Assembly (NCBI GenBank): GCA_023419055.1
Contig: JAEZYO010000623.1
Span: 1-5,162, forward strand
Length of the DNA stretch: 5,162 bases
Reading direction: 5' to 3'
Source: Pseudomonadota bacterium
GTDB taxonomy: Bacteria; Myxococcota; Polyangia; Polyangiales; Polyangiaceae
Shown piece by piece: positions 1 through 5,162 of the stretch. The stretch's first letter is position 1; each line of letters opens with the position of its first letter. The notes under the pieces were generated by a model. The model saw nothing but the letters and a program-made list of their open reading frames with translations. It had not been told where the DNA came from and searched no databases. A program made the translations under genes and the position numbers.

Positions 1-1260
1 GCTCTCCACACCCTGGAAGCTCACGCCCTCGCAAAGCTCTACCGCACCGAGTCCCCGCGCATCGTCGCGCGGCTGCTCCGCGGGTTCTCGGGCGATTTCG
101 CCCTCGCCGAGGAGGTCGTGCAGGAGGCGTTCGCGGCCGCTCTCGAGCAGTGGCCCGAGCGAGGCGTCCCGGAGTTTCCGCGAGCCTGGTTGCTCAGGAC
201 CGCGGAGCACAAGGCGATCGATCGCCTGCGGCGCCGGAGGCGCTTCGAGGCGCCGCTCGACGAGGCCCTGCTCGACACTCTAGCGGGTAGCGGCGACCCT
301 GCTCTCGGCACGGCGGAGAGCGAGCACGAAGACACGCTGCGCCTGATCTTCACGTGTTGCCACCCGGCGCTCGCGCTCGAGGCGCAGGTGGCGCTCACCC
401 TGCGCACGTTGTGCGGTCTCACCACCGACGAGATCGCGCGCGCGTTCTTGACCCCGCCCGCGACGATGGCGCAGCGGCTCGTGCGCGCGAAGCACAAGAT
501 CCGCGTCGCGAAGCTCCCGTACGAGGTGCCCGGTCGAGACGACCTGGACGAGCGCCTCGACGCGGTGCTGGCCGTCGTTTACCTGGTGTTCGCCGAAGGT
601 TACGCCGCGACGGCGGGTGACCTGCTCGTCCGGCGCGATCTCACGAACGAGGCGATCCGTCTCGGGCGCTTGATCGAGCGCCTGATGCCCGAGCGCTCGG
701 AGCCGATAGCGCTCCTCGCGCTGATGCTGCTCCACGAGGCGCGGCGCGAGGCTCGAACGGACGCGGCCGGTGATCTCGTGCTGCTGGAGGACCAAGATCG
801 CACCCTGTGGAATCAGGCGCAGATTCAGGAAGGGCTCGAGCGCGTCGAGCGGGCGCTCCGCACGGGTCCGCCGTCCACGTACGCGATCCAGGCCGCCATC
901 GCTGCGCTCCACGCGTCCGCCCCGCGCGCCGAAGCCACGGATTGGCCGCAGATCATGCTGCTCTACGCCGAGCTCCGGAAGCGCCTCGACAGCCCGGTCG
1001 TGGCCCTGAATCACGCCGCCGCGGTGGCGATGGCGAAGAGCCCCGCGTGCGGGCTCGAGCTTCTTTCGGAGCTCGATGAAGCGCCCGAGATGAAGAGCCA
1101 TCACCTGTTCTTCGCGGCGCGCGCGGACCTCTTGCGGCGCGAGGGTCGGCTCTCCGAAGCGCTCGCCGACTACGAGCACGCCTACACGCTCGCCAAGAAT
1201 CAGGCGGAGCAGCGTTACCTCTCGAAACGCATCCGCGAGCTTCGTGCGGCGCTCGAATAA
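1..1260 (+). CDS. ECF RNA polymerase sigma factor with C-terminal TPR-like extension (ECF42/COG4941 type), 5'-truncated by window edge
   Basis: The frame is open from base 1 to the TAA at 1258-1260, giving 419 visible residues. The conserved sigma region 2 already begins near visible residue 10, so the true start lies just before the window; a GTG at 118 would cut region 2 in half and is rejected. Region 2 spans about residues 10-80 (AEEVVQEAFAAALEQWP, then RAWLLRTAEHKAIDRLRRRR, the core-binding and -10-recognition part). Region 4 is about 112-170, starting at TCCHPALALEAQVALTLR, with the helix-turn-helix LTTDEIARAFLTPPATMAQR that reads the -35 element. A DUF6596-like segment (VVYLVFAEGYAATAG, 192-206) and TPR-like helices (333-400: SPVVALNHAAAVAM, then LSEALADYEHAYTLAKN) follow. 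Family knowledge: ECF42 sigmas usually lack an anti-sigma factor, the C-terminal extension is thought to control activity, and they are encoded beside DGPF/YCII-domain proteins. Such a gene would be expected upstream, outside the window. Length fits the family, and only a few N-terminal residues should be missing. Confidence 0.93.
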   Translation, partial: ALHTLEAHALAKLYRTESPRIVARLLRGFSGDFALAEEVVQEAFAAALEQWPERGVPEFPRAWLLRTAEHKAIDRLRRRRRFEAPLDEALLDTLAGSGDPALGTAESEHEDTLRLIFTCCHPALALEAQVALTLRTLCGLTTDEIARAFLTPPATMAQRLVRAKHKIRVAKLPYEVPGRDDLDERLDAVLAVVYLVFAEGYAATAGDLLVRRDLTNEAIRLGRLIERLMPERSEPIALLALMLLHEARREARTDAAGDLVLLEDQDRTLWNQAQIQEGLERVERALRTGPPSTYAIQAAIAALHASAPRAEATDWPQIMLLYAELRKRLDSPVVALNHAAAVAMAKSPACGLELLSELDEAPEMKSHHLFFAARADLLRREGRLSEALADYEHAYTLAKNQAEQRYLSKRIRELRAALE

Positions 1261-1293
1261 CGGCCGCTCGAGGTCAAGCAACGTCGCAGGGGC
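1261..1293. other. Convergent intergenic junction, no clear terminator
   Basis: Only 33 bases separate the TAA of the sigma gene from the TGA of the nuclease gene on the opposite strand. A short dyad (CTCGA at the sigma 3' end, TCGAG at 1267-1271) is visible, but it has a long loop and no T-run on either side. I therefore do not call an intrinsic terminator. Transcripts from both sides probably overlap, or termination is Rho-dependent. Confidence 0.4.
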
Positions 1294-2982
1294 TCAGAGC
1301 ACGGCCATCCAGGCTTCGAGCTCGGGGACAGCGAGGTAGCGCCGTCCGATCCGCAGCGCCACCTCGCCTCCCTCGGCGATCACCCGGTGAAGCTCCGTGA
1401 GCAGCACCCGCAAGCGATCGTAGGTGGCGGCGTCGAAGGCGCGCTTGCGCTCGAGCGCGCTCGAGCAGCGTCGCGGAGGCCGTTCCCGGAGAAGCGCGAC
1501 GCTAGCGAGCTCGGCGCGCTCGATCACGCGACCACCCCCGAGCGTGAGCACTCTGCCCTTCTCGGAGCGCGACTCGCGAAACGCCACGTCCGCGTCCACG
1601 AGCAAGGCGAGCGCCTGCGCTCGCCGCAAGAGGAGCCCGCACTGCACCAGGCTTCGCTCGAGCCGGCGCTGGACGCGAGCGAGATCCCACTCGTCCGGTT
1701 CTCGCTCACCCTCTTCTGGCTCGACTTCGGCGCGGCCGCGTTCGAGCCAGAGGCGACGCGACGCCGTCGCGACTCGCCGCTGCGCGGTCGTCCCCGGCAC
1801 GTCCAGTCGCTCCGCCGCAAAGAGGCGAAATCCTTCGACGAATAGCGCCGAATTGGGCGCGAACGCCGCGGGTACCGCGAGCGCATTCGCGCACACGCGC
1901 GGCAAAGCCTCCGCCCCGGCTGCGAGCGCCGTGATCGCGTAGAGCGGCTGGAGCGCGCGCTCGGACGGCAGAGGTCCAATCACGTACGTGTCGTCTGGAA
2001 CCGGCGCCGCCCTCTGCCAGTCAGGCGTCGCGAACCAGGCTCGTCGATCTTCGGTCTTGAGCTGCACGTTGTACGGAGGATCGAGTCGCTTGATCTCGTC
2101 GGTCTCGAGCAGCGCGGCTTCGAGCAAGCTCTCGGTCTCGGTGTAGTGGATGTCATGCACCTGGGTGAGGAGCTCGAGGCTCCTCTCCGTGGCCGGCCCG
2201 CTGCGCTTGAAGTGACCCGCCACACGACTCTTCAAGCTCGTCGCCTTGCCGACGTAGAGCACGTCGCCGCTCCGCCGAAGGAAGCGGTAAACGCCTGGCT
2301 TTTTGGGCAAGGCGCGCCTCCGCTCCTCCGCGAGTGGAAAGCTCCGCTTCGCGCTGCGCGGGGCGCGTGACGTCGCTCCGAGCCAGGCCTTGAGCTCGCT
2401 CCAGGTCCCGACGCCTCGCTGCTCGAGCATCGGCACGACCTCACGCCAGATCACCGCTGTCGCCTCCACGTGCCCCGCGGCCCGCCGCACGAGCTCCGGC
2501 GAGTGACCGAGGTAGCCCGAGAGCGCGCGCAAGTTTCGGCGCGGCAGATCGGGGAACAAGCGCTCCGCGACGGCGTGCAAGCAGACCGAATCGAACGGGA
2601 GCTCACCGCCGTCACCGAGCCGATGGTGCAGATCGCGCAAGAACGTCATCTCGAAGCGCGCGAAGTGGATCACGGTCGGGATCTCACCGCGCCCACTCCG
2701 GGCGAGGCGCGCGCAGGTATCCAGCAACGCGCTCCACGCGGCGCGCTCTTCCACCGAAAGCGCGACGCACTCTTCGGACCAGCCCGTAAGCTCGCGCACC
2801 GCGCGCGGGATCGGGCGACCGCTACGCGGTCTGATCCAATCGCTCTTCACCGCCGTGACGAGGCCGCTCTTCGAGCAGATGGCCCACCCGAGCTCGAGCA
2901 GGTCGCCGTGCGCGGGCGTTGCGCCAGCCGCCTGACCGTCGAGCGCGAGGACGTCGAGATCGCTGAGCCGTTCGCTCGTCAC
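1294..2982 (-). CDS. DnaQ/DEDD exonuclease-like domain fused to UvrC/Cho-type GIY-YIG endonuclease domain
   Basis: 562 residues. The GTG at 2982 is the only usable start, because an in-frame TGA lies six codons upstream. Residues 9-180 have the layout of a DnaQ-type 3'-5' exonuclease: motif I LALDGQAAG (12-20), motif II VIHFARFEMTFL (104-115), FDSVCLHAVAERLFPDLPRRNL (in part, 130-151), and motif III RRAAGHVEATAVIW (166-179). Compared with the canonical DxE, HNxxFD and HxAxxDA motifs, several metal ligands look replaced (Q17, E111, H171), so exonuclease activity is doubtful. Residues 222-310 are a UvrC-N/Cho-like GIY-YIG domain with every expected key residue: GVY (230-232), YVG (243-245), R253, E293 and N305 (LLETDEIKRLDPPYN). 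The C-terminal 250 residues show no UVR, UvrC RNase-H-like or HhH domain that I can recognise. Such DnaQ plus GIY-YIG fusions are known in actinobacteria and others, annotated as DEDD exonuclease or UvrC-like. A role in nicking damaged DNA, like Cho, is inferred. A Shine-Dalgarno is not evident. Confidence 0.88.
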   Translation of the reverse strand: MTSERLSDLDVLALDGQAAGATPAHGDLLELGWAICSKSGLVTAVKSDWIRPRSGRPIPRAVRELTGWSEECVALSVEERAAWSALLDTCARLARSGRGEIPTVIHFARFEMTFLRDLHHRLGDGGELPFDSVCLHAVAERLFPDLPRRNLRALSGYLGHSPELVRRAAGHVEATAVIWREVVPMLEQRGVGTWSELKAWLGATSRAPRSAKRSFPLAEERRRALPKKPGVYRFLRRSGDVLYVGKATSLKSRVAGHFKRSGPATERSLELLTQVHDIHYTETESLLEAALLETDEIKRLDPPYNVQLKTEDRRAWFATPDWQRAAPVPDDTYVIGPLPSERALQPLYAITALAAGAEALPRVCANALAVPAAFAPNSALFVEGFRLFAAERLDVPGTTAQRRVATASRRLWLERGRAEVEPEEGEREPDEWDLARVQRRLERSLVQCGLLLRRAQALALLVDADVAFRESRSEKGRVLTLGGGRVIERAELASVALLRERPPRRCSSALERKRAFDAATYDRLRVLLTELHRVIAEGGEVALRIGRRYLAVPELEAWMAVL

Positions 2983-2990
2983 GCGGGACG

Positions 2991-3018
2991 AGCATAGCGC
3001 TCACGATGCCGCCGTCAC
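2991..3018 (-). promoter_or_regulatory. Possible promoter for the nuclease gene, implying a leaderless or near-leaderless transcript
   Basis: On the minus strand a -10-like TATGCT (2996-2991) follows a -35-like GTGACG (3018-3013) with a 16-base spacer. Each hexamer matches the sigma-70 consensus at four of six positions. The -10 ends eight bases before the GTG start and no Shine-Dalgarno is present in that gap, so transcription from it would begin at or next to the start codon. The rest of the 75-base gap (2983-3057) shows no terminator for the upstream methyltransferase, so cotranscription is equally possible. Weak matches in GC-rich DNA are common. Confidence 0.2.
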
Positions 3019-3057
3019 TTCGCTCGCCCGACGGTTCAGGCGCCCATTCATGACAAA

Positions 3058-3924
3058 TCAGCGCTTTTCGAGCACGATCTCGAGGTACTCGGCCGGCACC
3101 ACCAGGCCTCCGACTCCGCCGCGATCGTGCGTCGCGAGCAGACGCGCGATGTCCGCTTCCAACGCCGGCGCGCCCTTGTCGCCCGCCGCGGCGAACGCCT
3201 GGCGCGTGGGTCCGTAGTAGGTGCGGAACACGTCGATCATGTGCGCCCCCGACTGGTAGCGGAAGTTGAAGTTCTTTCGCTCCGACACGACGACACGCAC
3301 GCGCGGACCGAAGAGCGACGCGACGCCGGCCTCGGTGCCCCAGGTGAACGGCGAGGGCATCCCGGCCGGAGGCGGCGGGACGTGCTGGGACACGGTCCTG
3401 AAGAAATCACCGAGGAATCCTTCGGGCGTCCAGCTCGCGAGCCCGATCCTACCGCCCGGCTCGCAAACCCGGAGCATCTCCTCCGCGCAGCGCGCCTGGT
3501 TGGGCGCGAACATCACCCCGAAGGTCGAGAGCACGGCGTCGAACGACCCCGCAGGGAAGGGGAGGTTCTCCGCGTCGCCTTCGACGAACTCGATCGCGAG
3601 CCGCTCCGCCGCGGCCCGCTCGCGACCGCGCGCCAAGAGCTCGGGGACGTAGTCGAGCCCGATCGTGCGACAGAAGCGCCGCGCAGCGGCGAGCGTCGCG
3701 TTGCCGTTGCCACAAGCCACGTCGAGGACGCGGCTGCCCGAGGCCAGGTCCACCGCCTCACAGAGTGACTCGCCGACGATCTGCAGCGTCGTGCCGATGA
3801 TCGCGAAATCACCGGTTGCCCACATCGCTCGTTGACGGGCCTTCACCGCCTCGAGATCCAGCGGTTTCTGGGCAACGTTGGTGAAACGGGCTGACGACGG
3901 CGGACAATCGACGATTTGGGTCAT
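3058..3924 (-). CDS. Class I SAM-dependent methyltransferase (UbiE/Methyltransf_11-like)
   Basis: 288 residues from the ATG at 3924, chosen because a tandem AGGAGG lies just upstream. An in-frame TTG at 3969 would add 15 non-conserved residues and would swallow that ribosome site. The Rossmann-fold SAM-binding motifs are clear: motif I VLDVACGNGNATLAAAR (66-82), the acidic post-I residue in GLDYVPELLARGRERA (D91), EGDAENLPFPAGSFDAVLS (115-133, motif II with the adenine-contacting DAENLPF), and EPGGRIGLASW (155-165, motif III). The N-terminal MWATGDFAIIGTTLQIVGE (34-52) is typical of one small-molecule methyltransferase subgroup. No signal peptide or membrane segment is seen, so it is cytosolic. 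The C-terminal third (about 190-288) presumably forms the acceptor-binding cap, and the substrate cannot be read from sequence. It is divergent from an AraC-family gene that may regulate it, and it is followed by the nuclease gene 75 bases downstream on the same strand. Confidence 0.92.
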   Translation of the reverse strand: MTQIVDCPPSSARFTNVAQKPLDLEAVKARQRAMWATGDFAIIGTTLQIVGESLCEAVDLASGSRVLDVACGNGNATLAAARRFCRTIGLDYVPELLARGRERAAAERLAIEFVEGDAENLPFPAGSFDAVLSTFGVMFAPNQARCAEEMLRVCEPGGRIGLASWTPEGFLGDFFRTVSQHVPPPPAGMPSPFTWGTEAGVASLFGPRVRVVVSERKNFNFRYQSGAHMIDVFRTYYGPTRQAFAAAGDKGAPALEADIARLLATHDRGGVGGLVVPAEYLEIVLEKR

Positions 3925-3928
3925 AGCT

Positions 3929-3943
3929 CCTCCTATTCCTCCT
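3929..3943 (-). promoter_or_regulatory. Tandem Shine-Dalgarno sites of the methyltransferase gene
   Basis: Reading on the minus strand, AGGAGG occurs twice, at 3943-3938 and 3934-3929, nine bases apart. The proximal copy is four bases from the ATG at 3924, and the region reads as one purine-rich run. Both copies match the 16S rRNA anti-Shine-Dalgarno sequence perfectly, which is unusually strong for this window. This fixes the start codon and predicts efficient translation. The distal copy cannot serve the same ATG at normal spacing and may act as a standby site. Confidence 0.75.
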
Positions 3944-3967
3944 CGGCGAGCCTCCGGCGCTCGAGGC
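3941..3967 (-). other. Alternative short hairpins in the methyltransferase leader
   Basis: Three overlapping five-base-pair stems can form just upstream of the ribosome site: 3947-3951 with 3959-3963, 3950-3954 with 3963-3967, and 3941-3945 with 3962-3966. They exclude one another, and only the last reaches the distal purine run. Stems of this size are frequent by chance in GC-rich DNA, so a regulatory role is speculative. Confidence 0.2.
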
Positions 3968-3979
3968 AAACCCGTCCCG

Positions 3980-3999
3980 ATCGGCCGATTTTTTGGCCG
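3980..3999. promoter_or_regulatory. Palindrome ATCGGCCGAT with T-tract in the divergent intergenic region (possible operator)
   Basis: Bases 3980-3989 are a perfect ten-base palindrome followed directly by a T-run (3989-3994) and a second GGCCG (3995-3999). The CGGCC at 3982-3986 can also pair with that GGCCG across an eight-base loop. The run of T is the most AT-rich point of the 212-base divergent region, which is where a promoter or operator would be expected. No convincing -35/-10 pair for either gene could be placed, so its role is a guess. Confidence 0.25.
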
Positions 4000-4055
4000 T
4001 TGCGGGGGCGTTCCGCCTACCTGAGTGTCTCGCCTGCCCAGTTGTTGTAAGCCGC

Positions 4056-4064
4056 GGAGAGGAG
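4056..4064 (+). promoter_or_regulatory. Strong Shine-Dalgarno GGAGAGGAG for the leader ORF
   Basis: GGAGAGGAG ends seven bases before the ATG at 4072, an ideal spacing. It is much stronger than the GGTGA (4128-4132) that stands four bases before the AraC start. It lies 73 bases from the AraC ATG, so it cannot serve that start directly. Its presence supports translation of the short upstream ORF. Confidence 0.5.
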
Positions 4065-4070
4065 CGTGAC

Positions 4071-4099
4071 CATGACCGGGCTTCCGAACGTCATGACCG
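4071..4099 (+). repeat. Direct repeat CATGACCG with 21-base spacing (candidate AraC operator half-sites)
   Basis: CATGACCG occurs at 4071-4078 and again at 4092-4099, exactly 21 bases apart, or two helical turns. GACCGGG also recurs at 4074-4080 and 4101-4107. AraC-family dimers commonly bind direct repeats about 21 bases apart, and this pair lies just before the regulator's own gene, so autoregulation is a reasonable idea. The repeat is also in frame with the leader ORF (seven codons, both copies encoding Met-Thr), so it could merely reflect coding. Eight matching bases are weak evidence alone. Confidence 0.3.
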
Positions 4100-4140
4100 C
4101 GACCGGGAACGAGCTTTCGACCACCCTGGTGACTTCATGA
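4072..4140 (+). CDS. Putative 22-residue leader peptide translationally coupled to the AraC-family gene
   Basis: ATG at 4072, TGA at 4138-4140, 22 codons; too short for routine gene callers. It has a strong Shine-Dalgarno (4056-4064), and its stop overlaps the start of the regulator gene as ATGA (4137-4140), the classic arrangement for translational coupling. The peptide begins MTGLPNVMTATG and ends STTLVTS. It is threonine-rich (6 of 22), has no charge cluster and no transmembrane stretch, and resembles no peptide I know. A second in-frame ATG lies at 4093. Inference: ribosomes that load on the leader would reinitiate at the weak site of the regulator, so leader translation could set regulator levels. 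The alternative is that this is simply untranslated leader with a chance ORF. Conservation of the frame in related genomes would be the deciding evidence. Confidence 0.45.
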   Translation: MTGLPNVMTATGNELSTTLVTS

Positions 4141-5132
4141 GCACGGATACCCTCTCCGACGTCCTCCGCGCTGTCCGCCTGACCGGCGCCGTGTTCTTCG
4201 ACATCCACGCGGGCGCTCCGTGGGTCGCCGAGGCTCCCGCCGCCCGCGACATTGCCGACGTCGTGATGCCCGGGTCCGAGCACGTCATCGAGTACCACCT
4301 GCTCGTCTCGGGAAGCTGCTTCGGGGGCCTCGTGGGGGAGCCCGCCGAGCAGCTCGGCCCCGGTGATCTCATCATCTTTCCGCAGGGCGATTCGCACGTC
4401 ATGTCGAGCGCGCCCGGCATGCGCGCCGTCCCCGATCTCTCCATCCACCAGCGCCCACCCGGCACGCAGCTCCCGTTCGCGCTCCAGCCCGACGGTGGCG
4501 GCGAAAAGTCCACCCTGGTGTGCGGCTTCCTCGGCTGCGACGCGCGCCCTTTCAACCCGCTCCTCGCCACGTTGCCGCGCGTCATCCTCGTCCGACAACA
4601 GCAGCTCGCCGATCGCCCACTCGCAGCGCTCATCCAGGTCGCCGTCGCCGAATCGCGCTCTCGTCGGGCCGGCAGCGAGTGCGTGCTCTCGCGCCTGAGC
4701 GAGCTGCTCTTCGTCGAAGCCGTGCGCCTCTACGTCGAGACCATCCCTCCCGATCAGAGCGGCTGGCTCGCCGGCTTGCGCGACCCTCACGTCGGTCGCG
4801 CTCTCGCCGCGCTCCACGACCGCCCGAGCCACCCCTGGACGCTCGACGATCTCGCGCAAGAGGTCGCGCTCTCCAGATCGGTTTTGGCCGAGCGCTTCCA
4901 GCACTTCACCGGCAGCGCGCCCATGCAGTACCTCGCGAAGTGGCGCATGCAGCTCGCGGCCGAGCGCCTGCGGAACACGACCGACACGCTCGCCGAAATC
5001 GCCGAGCGCATCGGCTACGGCTCCGAATCCGCCTTCAGCCGCGCCTTCAAGCGCCTGGTCGGCGTGGCCCCGAACATCTTCCGCGAGAGTGAGCCGGCGC
5101 CGGACGGCGGTGACGGCTCGGCCTCGTCGTAG
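4137..5132 (+). CDS. AraC-family transcriptional regulator with N-terminal cupin (Cupin_6) domain
   Basis: 331 residues from the ATG at 4137, preceded by GGTGA at 4128-4132. This start gives MSTDTLSDVLRAVRLTGAVF, the usual opening of this family; an in-frame TTG at 3993 would add 48 residues of non-conserved sequence and is rejected. Residues 5-195 form the ligand-sensing cupin: EYHLLVSGSCFGG (52-64) and the barrel motif LGPGDLIIFPQGDSHVM (73-89), which has the cupin G(x)GD...P...H pattern. Residues 216-316 are the HTH_18 DNA-binding domain with two helix-turn-helix units: LDDLAQEVALSRSVLAERF (236-254) and TLAEIAERIGYGSESAFSRA (284-303), followed by the family signature FKRLVGVAPNIFR. The short tail (317-331) is low-complexity. 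It is cytosolic. The effector is unknown; members of this group sense small molecules and often regulate an adjacent divergent gene. Here that is the methyltransferase, so control of it and of itself is inferred. Translation may be coupled to the upstream leader ORF. Confidence 0.94.
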   Translation: MSTDTLSDVLRAVRLTGAVFFDIHAGAPWVAEAPAARDIADVVMPGSEHVIEYHLLVSGSCFGGLVGEPAEQLGPGDLIIFPQGDSHVMSSAPGMRAVPDLSIHQRPPGTQLPFALQPDGGGEKSTLVCGFLGCDARPFNPLLATLPRVILVRQQQLADRPLAALIQVAVAESRSRRAGSECVLSRLSELLFVEAVRLYVETIPPDQSGWLAGLRDPHVGRALAALHDRPSHPWTLDDLAQEVALSRSVLAERFQHFTGSAPMQYLAKWRMQLAAERLRNTTDTLAEIAERIGYGSESAFSRAFKRLVGVAPNIFRESEPAPDGGDGSASS

Positions 5133-5162
5133 CGATGTCGGATGTGTTGGGGCGCGCCCGCT

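Noticed and set aside
280..1281. Long open frame on the minus strand opposite the sigma factor gene (333 codons)
   Set aside because: Its product is arginine-rich low-complexity sequence without recognisable motifs, as expected from the mirror frame of a GC-rich gene, and the plus strand carries a clear sigma factor.
2470..2997. Plus-strand open frame inside the nuclease gene (175 codons)
   Set aside because: It is a shadow of the nuclease coding strand, has no family signature, and overlaps a gene with clear GIY-YIG motifs.
3925..3969. Extended methyltransferase start at TTG 3969
   Set aside because: The extra 15 residues are not typical of the family, and the tandem AGGAGG directly before ATG 3924 identifies the real start.
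3993..4136. Extended AraC-family start at TTG 3993
   Set aside because: The extra 48 residues look like translated intergenic DNA, while the ATG at 4137 gives the usual N-terminus of the family.
4072..4140. Leader ORF read as a frameshifted N-terminus of the AraC protein
   Set aside because: The AraC protein already begins at the normal family position from ATG 4137, so no missing N-terminal part needs to be explained.
4017..4904. Long open frame on the minus strand opposite the AraC-family gene (295 codons)
   Set aside because: No domain or motif is seen, composition is typical of an antisense shadow, and the plus-strand AraC protein has full cupin and double helix-turn-helix signatures.
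5133..5162. GGGCGCGCCC palindrome (5150-5159) after the AraC stop as a terminator
   Set aside because: It has no loop and no T-run within the window, and the sequence ends too soon to judge. It may be only a chance GC palindrome.

Overview
The window comes from a high-GC bacterial chromosome (roughly two thirds G+C by eye, with strong G/C preference at third codon positions). Gene content and codon style suggest a proteobacterium-like or myxobacterial (Myxococcota) soil organism. That placement is an inference and no gene here settles it. I see no RNA genes, CRISPR arrays, insertion sequences or phage genes. Coding density is high, and the longest stretch without a main gene is the 212-base divergent region at 3925-4136.

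Layout. (1) 1-1260, plus strand: an ECF sigma factor of the TPR-extended ECF42 / COG4941 type, whose first few codons lie before the window. (2) 1294-2982, minus strand, convergent with the sigma gene: a two-domain protein with a DnaQ/DEDD exonuclease-like fold followed by a UvrC/Cho-type GIY-YIG nuclease domain. The GIY-YIG catalytic residues are all present, while most of the exonuclease acidic residues appear substituted. (3) 3058-3924, minus strand: a class I SAM-dependent methyltransferase with a very strong tandem Shine-Dalgarno. It lies 75 bases upstream of the nuclease gene and may be cotranscribed with it. (4) 4137-5132, plus strand: an AraC-family regulator with an N-terminal cupin domain, divergent from the methyltransferase.

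The most interesting non-obvious feature is in the divergent region. A 22-codon open reading frame (4072-4140) has its own strong Shine-Dalgarno, and its stop codon overlaps the AraC start codon as ATGA. This looks like a leader peptide translationally coupled to the regulator. A direct repeat CATGACCG with 21-base spacing sits in the same place and could instead, or also, be an operator for the AraC protein.

How the genes may work together: the AraC/cupin regulator is the natural candidate to control the divergent methyltransferase, probably in response to a small molecule. The sigma factor belongs to a separate unit running in from the left, and in this family that unit usually includes small DGPF/YCII-domain proteins. 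The nuclease protein is probably a DNA-repair-type accessory enzyme unrelated to the other genes. These functional links are inferred from gene order and are not shown by the sequence.
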